A stretch of DNA of 64,000 nt, from assembly GCF_029852145.1 (NCBI RefSeq), contig NC_079976.1, positions 22,856,924 to 22,920,923 on the forward strand, read 5' to 3'. The translations under genes and the position numbers were made by a program. Positions 1-12,335 of the stretch are shown here, one piece after another. The notes below the pieces were generated by a model. It worked only from the letters and a program-made list of their open reading frames with translations. It did not search any database and was not told the origin of the DNA. Within the stretch, counting starts at the first letter, position 1; each line of letters opens with the position of its first letter. Source of the DNA: Microplitis mediator (taxonomy: Eukaryota > Arthropoda > Insecta > Hymenoptera > Braconidae).

Positions 1-386
1 TGATGGATGGCACTAAAAAAAAAAATATATTTTAATGATTTTTTATTTTTCAGTAGAAATCATTGTTGTTTATCGAAAAGTATACACAAAAAATTGTTGT
101 TTATCAATCGTCAAGCGACGTACTTATAGGAAATAAAAATCTCTAGAAACACCAGTTCTCAGCTGTGAAACGATAAAGTTGAAATTTGAATCGTCACGGT
201 ACTTTAAAGCTTTATAATTTGTCCGACAATACCTTTGGAACGAATCAACTGAATCGTACGTTTATGTTGACAATCGAAACTGTTCACCAAGACTTAAATT
301 GGATCATATTTCGAAGTCGATCGGTTGAGTACTTTACAAGTCTACGAAATATAAAAATTAACAAAAATTTCTTCGATTTGTTTCTG
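1..386. repeat. Left part of a dispersed repeat, interrupted by an insertion
   Basis: This segment and 1845-2008 together match 13611-13730 plus 15762-16240. The shared text includes the motif GTCCGACAATA and a stretch about genomic ATATCTTTGGAACGAATCAA. A related module recurs beside the TG arrays near 9061 and 44860. The copy is broken at 385 by the element at 387-1844. I see no coding potential; the 72-codon frame at 186-404 is a chance frame in repeat DNA. Confidence 0.75.
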
Positions 387-1844
387 CACCGAAAAAACAG
401 TTAACTTGAATCAAGGAAAATCTTCTTAATTCAAGAATTTTTTTTGATCGATTCGGAAAATAAAAATTTACTTGTCCCAAGTAAACAACTATCTTCAAAG
501 TTTTATCTTGAATAAAAATTTTTTTTCTCACGTCAACATATTTTTACGCTTAAATCAAAAAATTTTCACTTGTTTCAAGAGTTTATATTTCTTAAAGTAA
601 GAGATATTTTTTTTTTGGAGCAAGGTACATTATTTTTTCGTAGCAATATTGCATTTTTTTAGTTAAAGAAAATAAAATTTCTCGGAACAAGTACTATTCT
701 TTTTACGCAAGTATTTTTGTATTCTCCGACAAAGAAAACAAAAGTTGCTTAAGCCAAGGGAAAAAATTTCTTGGGAGAAAAGATCGATATGGAGAAGGGG
801 AAAGTCACCGGTGCTAGACAGCAGCAGCGGGAGTAGTTCGGTGCTCGCCACAAGATCACGCCTACGACATGTAGTGTCCCTGGTAAGACATTTATTTCAG
901 AAGTGTTATATTCCAAATTTTATTACGGTTTCGGTCGAGTACTCTTCTGTCATTTGACAGAATTACAGGTACCCTGTTGAATTGTACTATAGTATATCCT
1001 ATAATACATCATGACTTTAATATTTAATAGTAAAGTTTACTTGAAATTCAAGTCTTGAATAATTTTCCTCGGAAAAAAAAAAAAAAATTACGTTTCAGAT
1101 TTAAAAAAAAAGGAATTAACACGTCAACCCGTTGGAGAGAGAATACATTTTTGACTGAAAAAAATTTAAGTCTTTATTGAAGAAGCAAACTTTTGAAGCA
1201 AGAAATTTTTTTTTCTTGGCCCAATCAACTTTTATTTTAACTTAAGCATGTTATTTTTTGGAGCAAGAAAATTTTTTTGTTGGGCCAAGAAATTCTTTCT
1301 TAGCCCGAGTTAACTTTTTTTTGTTCAAAACTGATTTTTTGGAGTAAGAAATTTTTTTCTTGGAGCAAGAAAAAGTTTTTGGGCCGAAGTTAAACTTTTT
1401 TTCGTTCAAAACGTTGATATTTTGGTGTCACGACTAAATATTTGACCCCAAATATCTAACGTCAAAATATCTAAGAAATTAGATCTAATCCAAAAATATC
1501 TTGTACCATAATAGAATTAAAACCTGATCTAAAACCAAAAACGATGATCGTTGATTAAAATATTTTGTCATTAGATCTTTTGTCGTCAGATATTTTGAAT
1601 TAGTTATTTTTAGTCATGTAACCGATTTTTTGGTAAGAGATGACTTTCTTTAGCCAAGAATTTTTTTTCTTAAACCAAGAAATTTTCAATTTCGCTTCAA
1701 AAATAAATTTTTTTGGAGCAAGAGAATTTTCTGTCTTGAACCAAAAAAAAAGTTTTTGAATCAAGTGTTTTACTTTTATTAAATCAAGGAAGAAAATTCG
1801 GAAGACAATATTTTTCTTGAACCAAGTTAACTGTTTTTTCTGTG
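387..1844. mobile_element. CACCGAAA-type TIR element, about 1.46 kb, TSD TG
   Basis: The left end CACCGAAAAAACAGTTAAC is mirrored at the right end by GTTAACTGTTTTTTCTGTG. The dinucleotide TG flanks both sides (385-386 and 1845-1846), and the uninterrupted copy near 16065-16080 has a single TG there. The interior is AT-rich and repeats phrases like CAAGAAATTTTT. It contains the M module at about 620-1013. No transposase frame is visible, so it looks non-autonomous. Confidence 0.8.
620..1013. repeat. M module (shared GCAGCAG segment), copy 1
   Basis: About 400 bp with a GC-richer core (820-890, around GCAGCAGCGGGAGTAGTTCG) that recurs at about 15165-15345 (+), 24150-24549 (+), 26755-27300 (-) and 28860-29270 (-). 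The copies lie inside different TIR families. A conserved minus-strand frame of about 62 codons ending near the core appears in several copies. It is best explained by DNA conservation, because it has no start context and no recognisable domain. Confidence 0.7.
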
Positions 1845-1846
1845 TG

Positions 1847-2316
1847 AGTTTTATTCGATTTAAGTCTTAACATGCTCTAATGAATGTCACAAAGCAGGCA
1901 CGTGCAAATCGGTTGTTTTGTTCCGCAGATATCGTCGGACAAAAATTACTTTTTTTCAGCGAAATGAATATTCTCCGCATGAAATAGTATATTGTGTGAC
2001 AAGGGATGAAATCGTATTTTACCCTAAGTCACATACTATATTTTTCATGATTACCTGCATCGGAACTTAAAGATTCAGTGTCAGCAGCCATTAACAAATA
2101 AATTAATTCCAAGCCGATGATGCGGAGAACTGTTAGAGAATGAAAAATCTGTCATTTTACAGTCACTTATTGAATAGTAAATGAGACAAAAATATTATTT
2201 TCACTCATTTTTTATTAATTTTATTTGGTTAGTTAAAACTAGCACTTAAAAAATTAAATGAGTAAACTGAAGTGACGAGTTAACAAATGAGAGTGATAAG
2301 GCTGCAAATGAACATT
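1847..2316. repeat. Right part of the interrupted dispersed repeat, then unassigned AT-rich DNA
   Basis: Positions 1847-2008 continue the repeat that was interrupted at 386 and match 16080-16240, including the phrase CGCAGATATCGTCGGACAAA. Beyond about 2010 the similarity stops, and I recognise nothing up to 2316. Confidence 0.6.
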
Positions 2317-2922
2317 CCCGGGAAAAAATGATCAGACCTGATCAGACATGAAAAATGACCATGCCTGACCAGGCCTGATCAGGCATGTTCAGGTCTGATC
2401 AGGTATGTTCATGTCTGTTCATGCCCATCCGGGTAAAAAAATTATATATAAAAAATGGCCCTATATAATTATATATAATTATGTATAACTATATTCAATT
2501 ATACATGTATATAATTATTGCTATAAAAATAAAAAAAATAAAAAATTCGGGCGTGTGCAGGATATGAACCGTGGACCTTGCGCTCGAAAGTGTAACTCGC
2601 TACCCACTGACCTAAGAGATTTAGTTGAAAAGTAAGTTTCGTATGAACTTCAAGTAATAAAAATCTTATACGTGATAGATTCTTGGTCAAAAAAATTTTA
2701 GATCTATGAGCAGACATGAACAGCCATGAACAGACATGAACATATATGACCAGGCATGGACAGGTATGATCAGGCCTGAGCGTATTTAACGCTTCAGACA
2801 TGAACAGGCATGAACAGGCATGGACAGGTATGAACAGGCATGATCAGGCCTGAGTGTATTCAACGCTTCAGACATGAACAGACATGAACAGGCATGGACA
2901 GGTATGATCATTTTTTCCCGGG
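2317..2922. mobile_element. CCCGGGAAAA TIR element with palindrome arrays, copy 1, TSD TT
   Basis: The ends are CCCGGGAAAAAATGATCA and TGATCATTTTTTCCCGGG, flanked by TT on both sides (2315-2316, 2923-2924). Both subterminal zones are arrays of a self-complementary motif related to TGATCAGGCATG and CATGAACAGGCATG. The centre carries a tRNA-like module (2550-2620). An inverted second copy lies at 19011-19594. Confidence 0.85.
2550..2620 (-). repeat. tRNA-like module with Pol III A and B boxes (SINE-like), copy 1
   Basis: On the minus strand an A-box-like sequence (TAGGTCAGTGGG, 2603-2614) is followed 32 nt later by a B-box-like GGTTCATATCC (2560-2570). A tRNA anticodon-arm-like stem lies between them, but the acceptor and T stems do not pair properly. 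This is a tRNA-derived or tRNA-mimicking segment and not a functional tRNA. The order of boxes and the spacing match RNA polymerase III internal promoters. Confidence 0.6.
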
Positions 2923-2924
2923 TT

Positions 2925-3084
2925 ATATATAACTGACACCGGGCAGAAACAATTGTGTTTCTTTCCCTAGGAAGAAACACGCATGTTTCTGCCCGATGTG
3001 TGAAGGTATTTTTAAATTACAAATTCGCTACTAGTTGTTTGCATCATCGGCTTGAAATTAGCGTTTTTTGAAGAGCTGTATATA
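2925..3084. other. Unassigned spacer
   Basis: A short stretch between two TIR elements. It contains a GGGCAGAAACA / TGTTTCTGCCC inverted repeat (about 2940-2996), possibly a small hairpin element. No gene is seen. Confidence 0.5.
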
Positions 3085-3325
3085 CACAGAGAAAATTTAA
3101 TAGTACTATTTACAATACAAAATTTGTAATTTTAACCATCTTAAATGATAATAACATTTTATCACCGGTAAAATGATTAGTTCTACTATTAAAAATGATA
3201 ACAGTTACAATTGATGATGGTAACGGTAACTATAGAAAATAGTAATTGTAATTGTTGAAAATTATAATTGTTACAATAGAAGATGGTAACACTTACCATT
3301 CAAAGTTGTAAAAATTCTTAACTAA

Positions 3326-3730
3326 GAATGTGTGTGTGCTCGCGTGAGTGTGTGCATGAGTGTGCTAATGCGTGTGTGTGCATGTGTACGTGCGAGAGTA
3401 TATGTGTGCACGTGTGTGTACATGTGGTCGCGCGGGTGTGTGCGCAACCGTGTGCATGTGTGTGCGGGTAAGTGTGCGCATGTGTGCAGGTGTGAGGGTA
3501 AGTGTGTCCATGTGTGCAGGTGTGGGGGTAAGTGTGCACATGTGTGCAGGTGTGGCGGTAAGTGTGCACATGGATGCGCGTGCGCACACGTGTGCGGGCA
3601 AGTGTGCGCATGGATGCGCGTATGTGGAGGTAAGTGTGCGCATGTGTGCAGGTGTGGGGATAAGTGTGCGGGCAAGTGTGCGACCCCGTATTTATGTACA
3701 TGTGTGCGTGCATGTGCACATGCGTAGATA
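3326..3730. repeat. GT-rich minisatellite
   Basis: Irregular repeats of a unit like GTGTGCGGGTAAGTGTGCGC, about 24 bp, with variants. It is the core of the enclosing TIR element; the equivalent in reverse orientation is at about 11000-11385. Confidence 0.85.
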
Positions 3731-3736
3731 TATGTA

Positions 3737-3885
<149 letters not shown>

Positions 3886-4395
3886 TTAATCACTTCCCCA
3901 GTTAATCAAATTACACATAGACAAGCGTCTGACTATAACGTTTATATTTTAATTTTTTATTAGCTTCGATGGTCATCATTATTTTGGCTGATAGTAACCA
4001 TTACCATCAGGTTATTAAGAATTACGATTTTTTATAATAGTAGTAATTATTTTAGATAATAACAGTTATAATTTCTGGTTATCATAAATAATTGTAAACT
4101 TTACCATACAGATGGTAGACACTACCATTCAGATTGTTTATTTAATAATTTAAATGATATTATCAATCATATAATTCAGTTTAGAAATTGTACTATAACT
4201 TGATGGCAACTTTTACCATAAAATTTTCTCCGTGTAGAGACACTGAAACTTCAAATTCCGATGCTGGTATCATGAAAAATATATATCCCGGCACAATAGT
4301 ATATACGAGTTATATCCTTAGTATTTTCGTATGTATATCCTATTTTGCCGGCATATATTCTCCGATATACATTTTTCCGTATAGGTATATATTCC

Positions 4396-5054
4396 AGTGG
4401 GAAGTTTTTGGGGTTGGCCCGCAGGACCATTCATTGCTTAGATTTTCTCACTGTGTTATGGTAATTACTCACGTGATATTGTCCACATTCTGCATCTGCA
4501 CCAGCATAGAGACCAATCAATACGAAAATTGATAATAATAAAATTATTTTCGACATTTTTTTGATTTTATATCTTGAGCTGTAAAAAGAATAATTATTTG
4601 ATTTAATATTGCTGCAAAACTATCGAAGATATGATAAAAAAGTACTGTAATTAATTTATAGAGCACAAAATTTTCTATAAAAAATATTTGACTTTTTTTT
4701 CATAAGTTCAATAGTATAAAAGTTATAATTAAAAATATATAAGCAATTATAATTTATTACCGATCGTTGTTCTCGAAATTCTGTAAGCTTTCGTGTAATC
4801 GATCTGCGGATCGCTAACTTTTATATGTTGAAAATAGTGACCTTCGACATTTCCAATGATAATTATTTGTTTGTCATGATTTTGCTATACAACACTTTAA
4901 TGTTGATAATAATATTTTTAATTAGTTCTCAAGTTTTGGAATTTTCCTCCTTTTTAACATCCCACTTTTATATAAATTAAAAAATAAAATCTATCCTTAT
5001 CTACACGGAAAAAGAGCAGTTGAAAAATTAAACTCATATCCGTATTTATTACAG
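4396..5054. repeat. Segmental duplication, copy 1 (carries the secreted-peptide exons)
   Basis: About 660 bp matches 18228-18905 in the same orientation, with scattered substitutions and small indels. It spans the promoter, the 5' UTR exon, an intron and the signal-peptide exon. At the high-coordinate side the match ends inside the start of a CACGGAAAAAGAGCAG-type element (from 5004), immediately after the phrase TTTATTACAG. Confidence 0.8.
4473..4556 (-). CDS. First coding exon of a small secreted peptide gene, copy 1
   Basis: Not a recognised family. A 28-codon exon starts at ATG 4556. It encodes a typical signal peptide (MSK, then a run of Ile/Leu/Phe/Val, ending near Ala-Asp-Ala at residue 22) and then the first mature residues E-C-G-Q-Y-H. 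It stops exactly at a strong donor, GTGAGT (4472-4467), in phase 0. Upstream on the minus strand are an acceptor TTTTTACAG (ending at 4579), a putative 5' UTR exon of about 30-35 bp (4761 to about 4793) ending at a GTAATA donor, and a TATA-like box at 4819-4827. The whole structure, including splice sites, is conserved in the copy at 18310-18393. The downstream coding exon is not found: similarity between copies ends near 4396, where repeat DNA begins. It could be a gene remnant or an active gene with distant exons. The product is probably secreted; its role is unknown. Confidence 0.5.
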
Positions 5055-5074
5055 TTTCGTAAAGTAGTGAAGCG

Positions 5075-6237
5075 ATGCGACTCCATTGAATAACTGTCCA
5101 TTAAATAAATATTTTCTTAATTCTACCATATAATTTTATTATTTTAGAGAGAGAAATATTTATGTCAACCAAATAGAGTCTATTAAATCATTTGTTAAAA
5201 ATGACAAAATAGATTATATTGACGTAATAGAATTTAGTTGTCCCAAATAAATTTAAGTTTAATAGAATTCAACAAAACCAATTTACCCGTATGAAAAAGC
5301 CATATACTGTCGATAATATATAACAAAATATATGGTAAATAAATGAACATATATGGCGGCAAAATTATTAATATTGATTAATATATGATTCATCATATAT
5401 AATAATTTATACGTTTAATATTGTAATAATCCATATCATTTATAATATATGTGATTATATACATGTGATATTGTATCAAAAATTATATGTTCGCTTTATA
5501 TATTAATTTATAACGTAAAATATATGTTTCATCTTATAAATTAATTTATAATTTCAATATGATTATAATTCATGTAATTTATAATATATGTAATTGTATA
5601 CATATGATATTACATCTCAAATTATATTCTCGTTTTATATATAAACTTATAATTTCAATATTATAATAATTTCGATATTATTATATATAAATAATTTAAA
5701 ACATATACTCATACCAAAAATTAAAGGAACAAAAAAATTTTAGAAATTTTAGTGATTTTTGCAAGACTGTAACTTCATGAAAAATAATCGTATCGAGATT
5801 TAAAAAAAAACATTTTATAGCTTGAAGTTTCTAGTTTTATATTTGTGCAAATATATATAAACATATATCTATATAAATATATATTTACATACATTTATAC
5901 AAATATATGTGAACATATATTTATATAATTATATATTTACATGTATAAATATTATATGTCAGTCATATAATGAAATCATACATCTTATAATATAACTTAA
6001 AGTATATTATAAAATATTATAAGCAATATTTATAAGTTAGCATGTAAAAAAAATATATTACCGATATATATGTTGCAAATTATAAAATCATATAATATTT
6101 TGGCAAAATTTTGTATATGGCTCCATATATGACTTCTTATAATTCCATATAATTTATCATATATTTTGAATTATACTGAAGCTTATATATTGCTTTTTCA
6201 TACGGGTAATTGTCCAATGAAAAATTTTTTCTCAGTG
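5075..6237. mobile_element. CACTGAGA TIR element, truncated copy interrupted by a CCCGTATG element
   Basis: Outside the nested insertion (5286-6206), the sequence is the reverse complement of 13733-13950, ending in TTTTTTCTCAGTG at 6237. The other end is missing: similarity is lost near 5075. It is non-coding. Confidence 0.7.
5286..6206. mobile_element. CCCGTATG TIR element, copy 1, TSD TA
   Basis: The ends are CCCGTATGAAAAAGCCATAT and ATATTGCTTTTTCATACGGG. The host copy near 13750 reads CCAATTTAATTGTC without the insertion, and here TA (5284-5285, 6207-6208) is duplicated around it. The interior is rich in ATATATAATTTATAA-like phrases that are partly palindromic. The inverted copy is at 33455-34375. 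It has no coding frame. Confidence 0.85.
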
Positions 6238-6515
6238 TACTTATTATAATTAAAATAATATTATTTCTCTTTGTATGATGCAGTTTACATTCTAAAATTG
6301 TTATTATTAACAATTAAACTATGGTTATATATTTTTAATTTTCAATTGAAAGTTCCCTGATCATCATAAATGCGAATGAAATCTACAGTGACATAATGTA
6401 AAAATCTATAGATATCTGAAGAACCACACAAGAAACGACTAGACAATTTTAATTTTTTTACTAAAATAAAAATTTTGTATTAAATAAAAATATTATAGAA
6501 AGAGATAAATTAAAT

Positions 6516-7118
6516 CCCATACAGGAGCTGCCAGAGTTGAACAACGGGCCCCTACTTGGCCCAGCACTGGGGAACCTAACTTTGGCACACCTATATTGGC
6601 CCAGGCTTGGGCCAAGACTGGGTAACCTAGCCTTGGCCATCCAATGGCAAGCCAGGCTTGGGCCAAGGTAGGATTACCCAAGTTTGGATATACCCATGGT
6701 TTACATAAGTAGATCATATAAATGTACCAGTTCAACGTTAGTAGGTTCGTCCAGTAGCTACCGTTCGGACCCAGTAATCAGAAGGACGGCAGTTCGCGCC
6801 CAGAGTCCAGCAGAATTTCCACCGAGTTTTTTCCACATCATTTACCTTCCTGATATAATTAAAACGTTAATGATCATGAATTCTACGAGGTTAATAATAA
6901 TACATTTTTTTTAATTAAATTTATTCGTTTCCTGGAAGCCTGGGCCAGGTCTGGTAACCAAGCATGGGCCAGGTCTGGCAACCAGGCTTGGCCCGAGATT
7001 ATCATTCCAGGCTTCTACCAAAGCTGGGCCAAGACTGGCTTACAAGCCTGGCCCAAGGTTCTACAAAGTTGGGCCAAGTCTGGGCCAAGCTTGGGCCCGT
7101 GGTACTTTCCGCACTGGG
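6516..7118. mobile_element. CCCATACAGG GC-rich TIR element (family G), copy 1, TSD AT
   Basis: It begins CCCATACAGGAGCTGCC and ends ACTTTCCGCACTGGG, with AT on both sides (6514-6515, 7119-7120). The empty site at about 22944 reads AAATTAAATGAGCTG, confirming the duplication. The left half contains a repeat of about 50-60 bp around CTTGGGCCAAGACTGGGTAA; the right half contains related GGGCCA phrases. A central TATATAAG-like segment is conserved in all copies. It is non-coding. Confidence 0.85.
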
Positions 7119-7731
7119 ATGAGCTAAAAATGAGTTGCTGGTGGTGTCTGGCAACACTGCAAAGAAAATCCGATCAAATTTAACGGGTTCTTCAAATTTC
7201 TCAGGTTTTTTAACAAAAAAAATTATTTTTTTCATGTGTAAAATTTCGTAAAAATAATTATCATTTATTTGTTGATACTAAAAAGTATAGTAAAAGAACT
7301 CATAAAATTTCAGAATACTAGGAAATTTATTTTCCTCTTAGATAATCTTTCTAATAAAAATTGCAACGCTGCGCTCATAGCGTGGGACGAAGGGTAAAAA
7401 AAATGTTTCGATGTATCACTCTAATAAATACTTAATATTAGGAATTTAAAACATTAAATAATTTATCAATTTTGTAAAGATGGCTAATGTATAAATTTGA
7501 GATAATATAGGAAATCATTAATGAAAATTATTGCTGACATACTTTTATAAAATTAGAAGAGAAGAATAAAACTAATATTATTTAAAAAACACTTTTTTAT
7601 TTCATGATAATCTATATTTTTAAGAGAATGAGGAAAGTTTGTTCCCACCATATCTATATGATAGAATTAGTTGATGTTATTGAAATTGGTATCATTAGAA
7701 AGGTCGTGACTTGAATTTGTGTCTTTTCATA

Positions 7732-8412
7732 CACGGAAAGAAAATTATAGGAAGTTTTGCTATGCATTATGGGAATGGTTCCCATAATGGTATGGGAATA
7801 GTACCTATATATTATGGGAACCATCCCCATAATGATATGGGAATGGTACCCATACCATTATAGGAATGGTTCCCATAATGATATGGGAATGGTTCCCATA
7901 CCATTATGGGAATGGTTCCCATAATATTATAGGAATAGTTCCTATACCAATATGGGAACCATTCCCATAATATTATAGGAATAGTTCCCATACTATTATG
8001 GGAATGGTTCCCATATTGGTATAGGAACTATTCCTATAATATTATGGGAACTATTCCCATAATATTATGAAAACTATTCCCATAATGTTATGGGAACCAT
8101 CCCTATAATATCATAAAAGTTTTTTTTGCACAATAGTGTAGAAATTTCCCAAAATTTGAATTTTCTTGAATGTTTTGTGCTGACAAAAAATTCTTGTTAA
8201 AAATTTTAATGTTTTTTGCCAAATACGATTTTTTTTTTCAATGTTTGGATTTTTGTTTTTATGTTTAATAATATTTCTGTGTATTGTAGAAGTGATTACC
8301 ACACTTCTTTAAATTAATTTTTTCATGATAATATGGGAACCATTCCCATAATATTATAGGAATGGTTCCTATAATAGTATGGGAACTATTCCCATAATAT
8401 TATGGGAATAGC
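7732..8412. mobile_element. Array of short palindromes (GGGAACCATTCCC), truncated CACGGA element
   Basis: It begins CACGGAAAGAAAATTATAGG, then holds some thirty variants of the self-complementary unit ATGGGAACCATTCCCATAAT, interrupted by AT-rich sequence at about 8115-8325. The expected mirrored right end is absent, and the flanking family A sequence lacks about 300 bp. It probably inserted and then suffered a terminal deletion. Confidence 0.7.
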
Positions 8413-8560
8413 CTAAAGAAAATTTTGGTATTTAATTGATAATGTATAAAATTTCTTGGTGCAAATTAAAATTTTTTTGCAGCAAGAAATTCTTTTTTTC
8501 CTGCGTATTTTATAAATTTACTAATAATATTTGGACAATCGCGTAGCGACTGCAGGTTGC

Positions 8561-9060
8561 TCGTAATTATTAATTAGTTTTAAGTGTTAAAGAATTAATA
8601 AAGAATATCATTAATGAATTCAACATTAGTGTTTATTTATTTAATGCAATGCTTAAAAATTATTTACCGATCGAACTTATTTTAATAAACATTGTTAATT
8701 AATAATCAACTTTAATTAATTATATAAAAAAAAGTCAAAAAATTACGTTTATTCAAAATTTTACTCGTCTTATTTAAATTTTTTTCTTTTTATTTATCTT
8801 TAAAAAAATGGGAAAATTAACTATTAAAAAATAAAGAACGGTACAAATTAAATAATATCACCTGTTGTTACTTAAAAAAAAGTCTTATTTTTATTTAATG
8901 ATTTTAAAATAAGTAGATAAATTTCTAGAAAATTTCTACAATCTTTTCTTTTAAATTTGATCCCATGTAAAATAAAAATTAATATTAAGTAAAAAAAAAA
9001 ATTATTTAAACTACGTAATTTCAACTATTCAAATTTACAAACGTGAAAAAAGAAATTAAT
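8561..9060. other. AT-rich DNA with nothing recognised
   Basis: The composition is mostly A/T homopolymer runs. No frame, repeat pair or regulatory site that I can support. Confidence 0.6.
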
Positions 9061-9640
<580 letters not shown>

Positions 9641-10589
9641 CCGGAAAAATCAAAATGTAATGTGCTAAAATGTGTCTGAAATCATACCAACTCTTTCTCA
9701 ATATAGTCCCTTTCGATCATCAGATAATGTCATCTAACTTGTTCTTTAGTTTTAAACATATTGTCAGCAAAAAATTGAAAAAACCCAGTCTTTAATGTTT
9801 TTCTCGGATATTCCATATATTATTGCTCTGGCCTAAGTCAAAACTCACTCTAATCTTGATGTTGATCACTGACATTGATTTCTGCCTCAACACATTTATT
9901 TCAGAGAACATAATCGATAATAAAAATTTAAAAGCCGCTTCTTCATTAATGATTTTCTATTCTTAACTTTTCAAACTCTAGAATAAATTTTTTTTTTTTT
10001 TAAATTTTTGTTTCGAAAAAAAACTTGTTTCTTTTTTGGAAATTTAAGCACTGTCAGCAATAAAATTGTGGAAAAAGCTCAGAAAAAATGTTTGTTTTCA
10101 TCTTGGTAAAGACTATGAGCTTTTCAGAGCAAAAAACGTGATCCTTTAATTTTTTCAAAAATTTGATCGAGTGAAACAAATAAATGGCTGGTGGGATTGA
10201 TCTGGATCTTTGTAGGCTTTTTGTGGACATATTGAACTGTAAAATGCACAGTTGACAGTATCGATTTCCACAATATTTTCGTTTCAGCGCTTGATTTTCC
10301 AAAAAACCATAAAAAGCCCTTTTTTTGTTGCATTTTTAAATTCATGTGACGATAGGAAAAAATTTTTTTTTCGAAAAAGCAATGGCTAATCGTTGAAGCG
10401 AATTTATTCAAGTTTTTAAAACCCACCATTAAGTTTCTGTGCAATCATTGGTTTCTGAGATATCGATAATCAAAAACAAATCGATCCTTTTCCATTTGAA
10501 GACCGATATCTCGGCGAGAAGTCGACGTATCAAGGTCCATAAAAAAAAAAATTAAAGCTATATAATGAACGTATCCGATCCTCATAGTG
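9641..10589. other. Unassigned AT-rich intergenic DNA
   Basis: No gene recognised. Two overlapping minus-strand frames of 82 and 106 codons (10054-10444) have low-complexity, Lys/Phe-rich content and look like chance. The last 100 bp contain phrases like GAGATATCGATAATC that resemble the 9061-type repeat in reverse. Confidence 0.5.
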
Positions 10590-11563
10590 CACGGAGAAAA
10601 TTTTATGGTAAAAGTTACCATCAAGTTATAGTACAATTTTTGAACTGAATTATATGATTGATAATATCATTTAAATTATTAAATAAGCAATCTGAATGGT
10701 AGTGTCTACCATCTGTATGGTAAAGTTTACAATTATTTATGATAATCAGAAATTATAACTGTTATTATCTAAAATAATTACTACTATTATAAAAAATCGT
10801 AATTCTTAATAACCTGGCAGTAATGGTTACTATCAGCCAAAATAATGATGACCATCGAAGCTAATAAAAAATTAAAATATAAACGTTATAGTCAGACGCT
10901 TGTCTATGTGTAATTTGATTAACTGGGGAAGTGATTAATTTCACACACACACACACACACACACACACGCGCGCACGCACACACACACACACGCACATGT
11001 ATACATATATCTACGCATGTGCACATGCACGCACACATGTACATAAATACGGGGTCGCACACTTACCCGCACACATGCGCACACTTACCCCCACACGTGC
11101 ACATCCATGCGCACACTTACCCCCACACACGCGTACACTTACCCGCACACATGCGCACACGTACCCCCACGCGCGCGCACACTTACCCGCACACTTACGC
11201 ACGCGCACGCATGCGAATCCATGCGCACACTTGCCCGCACACATGCACGCACACACATGCACACGGTTGCACGCACACCCGCGCGACCACATGTACACAC
11301 ACGTGCACACATATACCTTCACTCGTACACATGCACACACACGCATGAACACACTCATGCACACACTCACGCGAGCACACACACATTCTTAGTTAAGAAT
11401 TTTTACAACTTTGAATGGTAAGTGTTACCATCTTCGATTGTAACTGTTATCATTTTTAATGGTAAAACTAATCATTTTACCGGTGATAAAATGTTATTAC
11501 CATTTTAGATGGTTAAAATTACAAATTTTGTATTGTAAATAGTACCATTAAATTTTCTCCGTG
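10590..11563. mobile_element. CACGGAGA TIR element enclosing an AC-rich satellite, copy 2, TSD TG
   Basis: This is the reverse complement of 3085-4234. Ends CACGGAGAAAATTTTATGG and TTAAATTTTCTCCGTG are flanked by TG (10588-10589, 11564-11565). The core microsatellite is much shorter than in copy 1 (about 55 bp versus 144 bp), so the arrays changed length after the copies separated. Confidence 0.85.
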
Positions 11564-11565
11564 TG

Positions 11566-12335
11566 GTTAAGCAAAAAAAAATTTTTCTACGCCCGAAGAC
11601 CAAAAAAAAAAAAAAAAAAAAATTTTTTTGTCGCTGGTTTTTCTAAGATTACTCTAAAACCGCTGACGCTAAAAAATTGTGAAGTTCCAATCCAAAAAGT
11701 AGACACTTGGAGCTACAATTTCCTTTTTTTTATTTCTTGAACGACCATTTCTCTCAAAGTTAAGGCCTGTTGAAAATCGCTCAGAAATTTGGAATTTTAT
11801 TTTTGATCCTTTAATTTTTTCCATTAGTGTATATTTAATATACACGTTATCGGAGAGGATCGCGGTTCTGGTGATCATTGTTAGTAGGCCTTGCTTTAAT
11901 ACCAGTCCACCTAACAACGAACCTCCTAAGCCCACTGTCCTTCCGACAACTATTCATAATTTGACTACCGTAGATACTATTATTTGTGAGTTTATAAGTG
12001 GAGGAGACATAGTTTTTGTTTCGGTGATTCCCCGCCCCGAGTCCAAGAACCGGGACCTGGGGTTAGCTAAGCCCACCGTCGTTCTCTCCCGTCACTATGG
12101 GTCCTAGCCTTCAGCTGCCGCGACCATCATACGTCGTGTCCGTGTCATCGGGGGGGGATTTTCTTAAGTAACCCCTTTTGCCCCTCCTTCCCCTAATTTT
12201 ATAGATTCGTATCACTTTTATTAATCATCAGGGCGCGGCTAACTTGAGTATATACTGGGAAAAATTGAGACTGAATTCGGAGTGATTACCGGTTTCAATT
12301 CAATCCGAATTCATTCCATCACTCGGCGTTCTGGA
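11566..12335. other. Unassigned DNA with a GC-richer patch
   Basis: A 78-codon plus-strand frame at 11871-12107 (Pro/Ser/Thr-rich) lies in a patch less AT-rich than its surroundings. A G run and CCCCTTTTGCCCCTCCTTCC follow at 12148-12195. I cannot assign it to a gene or element. It could be a remnant of a retroelement or of a G/C-terminal TIR element. Confidence 0.4.

Larger units (their letters stand above)
6413..8560. mobile_element. Long AT-rich repeat (family A), copy 1, with two insertions
   Basis: The sequence from about 6435 (ACGACTAGACAATTTTAATT) to 8558 (GACTGCAGGTTGCTCGTA) matches 22860-25600 and, inverted, 32968-35095. The GGCCC-rich element at 6516-7118 is inserted. A palindrome array (7732 to about 8412) replaces the part corresponding to 25017-25324. 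The ends of family A are unclear. I see no protein-coding frame. Confidence 0.7.

Noticed and set aside
663..851. Recurring 62-codon frame in M-module copies (also 24197-24385 and 29018-29206)
   Set aside because: Conservation follows the DNA repeat as a whole; no domain, no consistent start context, and it is disrupted in the copies at 15165 and 26755.
2550..2620. Functional tRNA gene (also 19297-19351)
   Set aside because: A and B boxes are present, but acceptor and T stems do not pair and the anticodon loop lacks the invariant U33; tRNA-like repeat only.
5286..6206. Tc1/mariner assignment for the CCCGTATG element because of its TA flanks
   Set aside because: The second copy appears to be flanked by AA, and related-terminus families use AT, GA, AG, TT, TG and CA, so TA is not required.
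10054..10444. Overlapping 82- and 106-codon minus-strand frames
   Set aside because: Lys/Phe/Asn-rich low-complexity content expected from AT-rich DNA; no homology recognised.
11871..12107. 78-codon Pro-rich frame as a gene
   Set aside because: No recognisable domain, no splice or start context, and adjacent to repeat DNA; left as unassigned.
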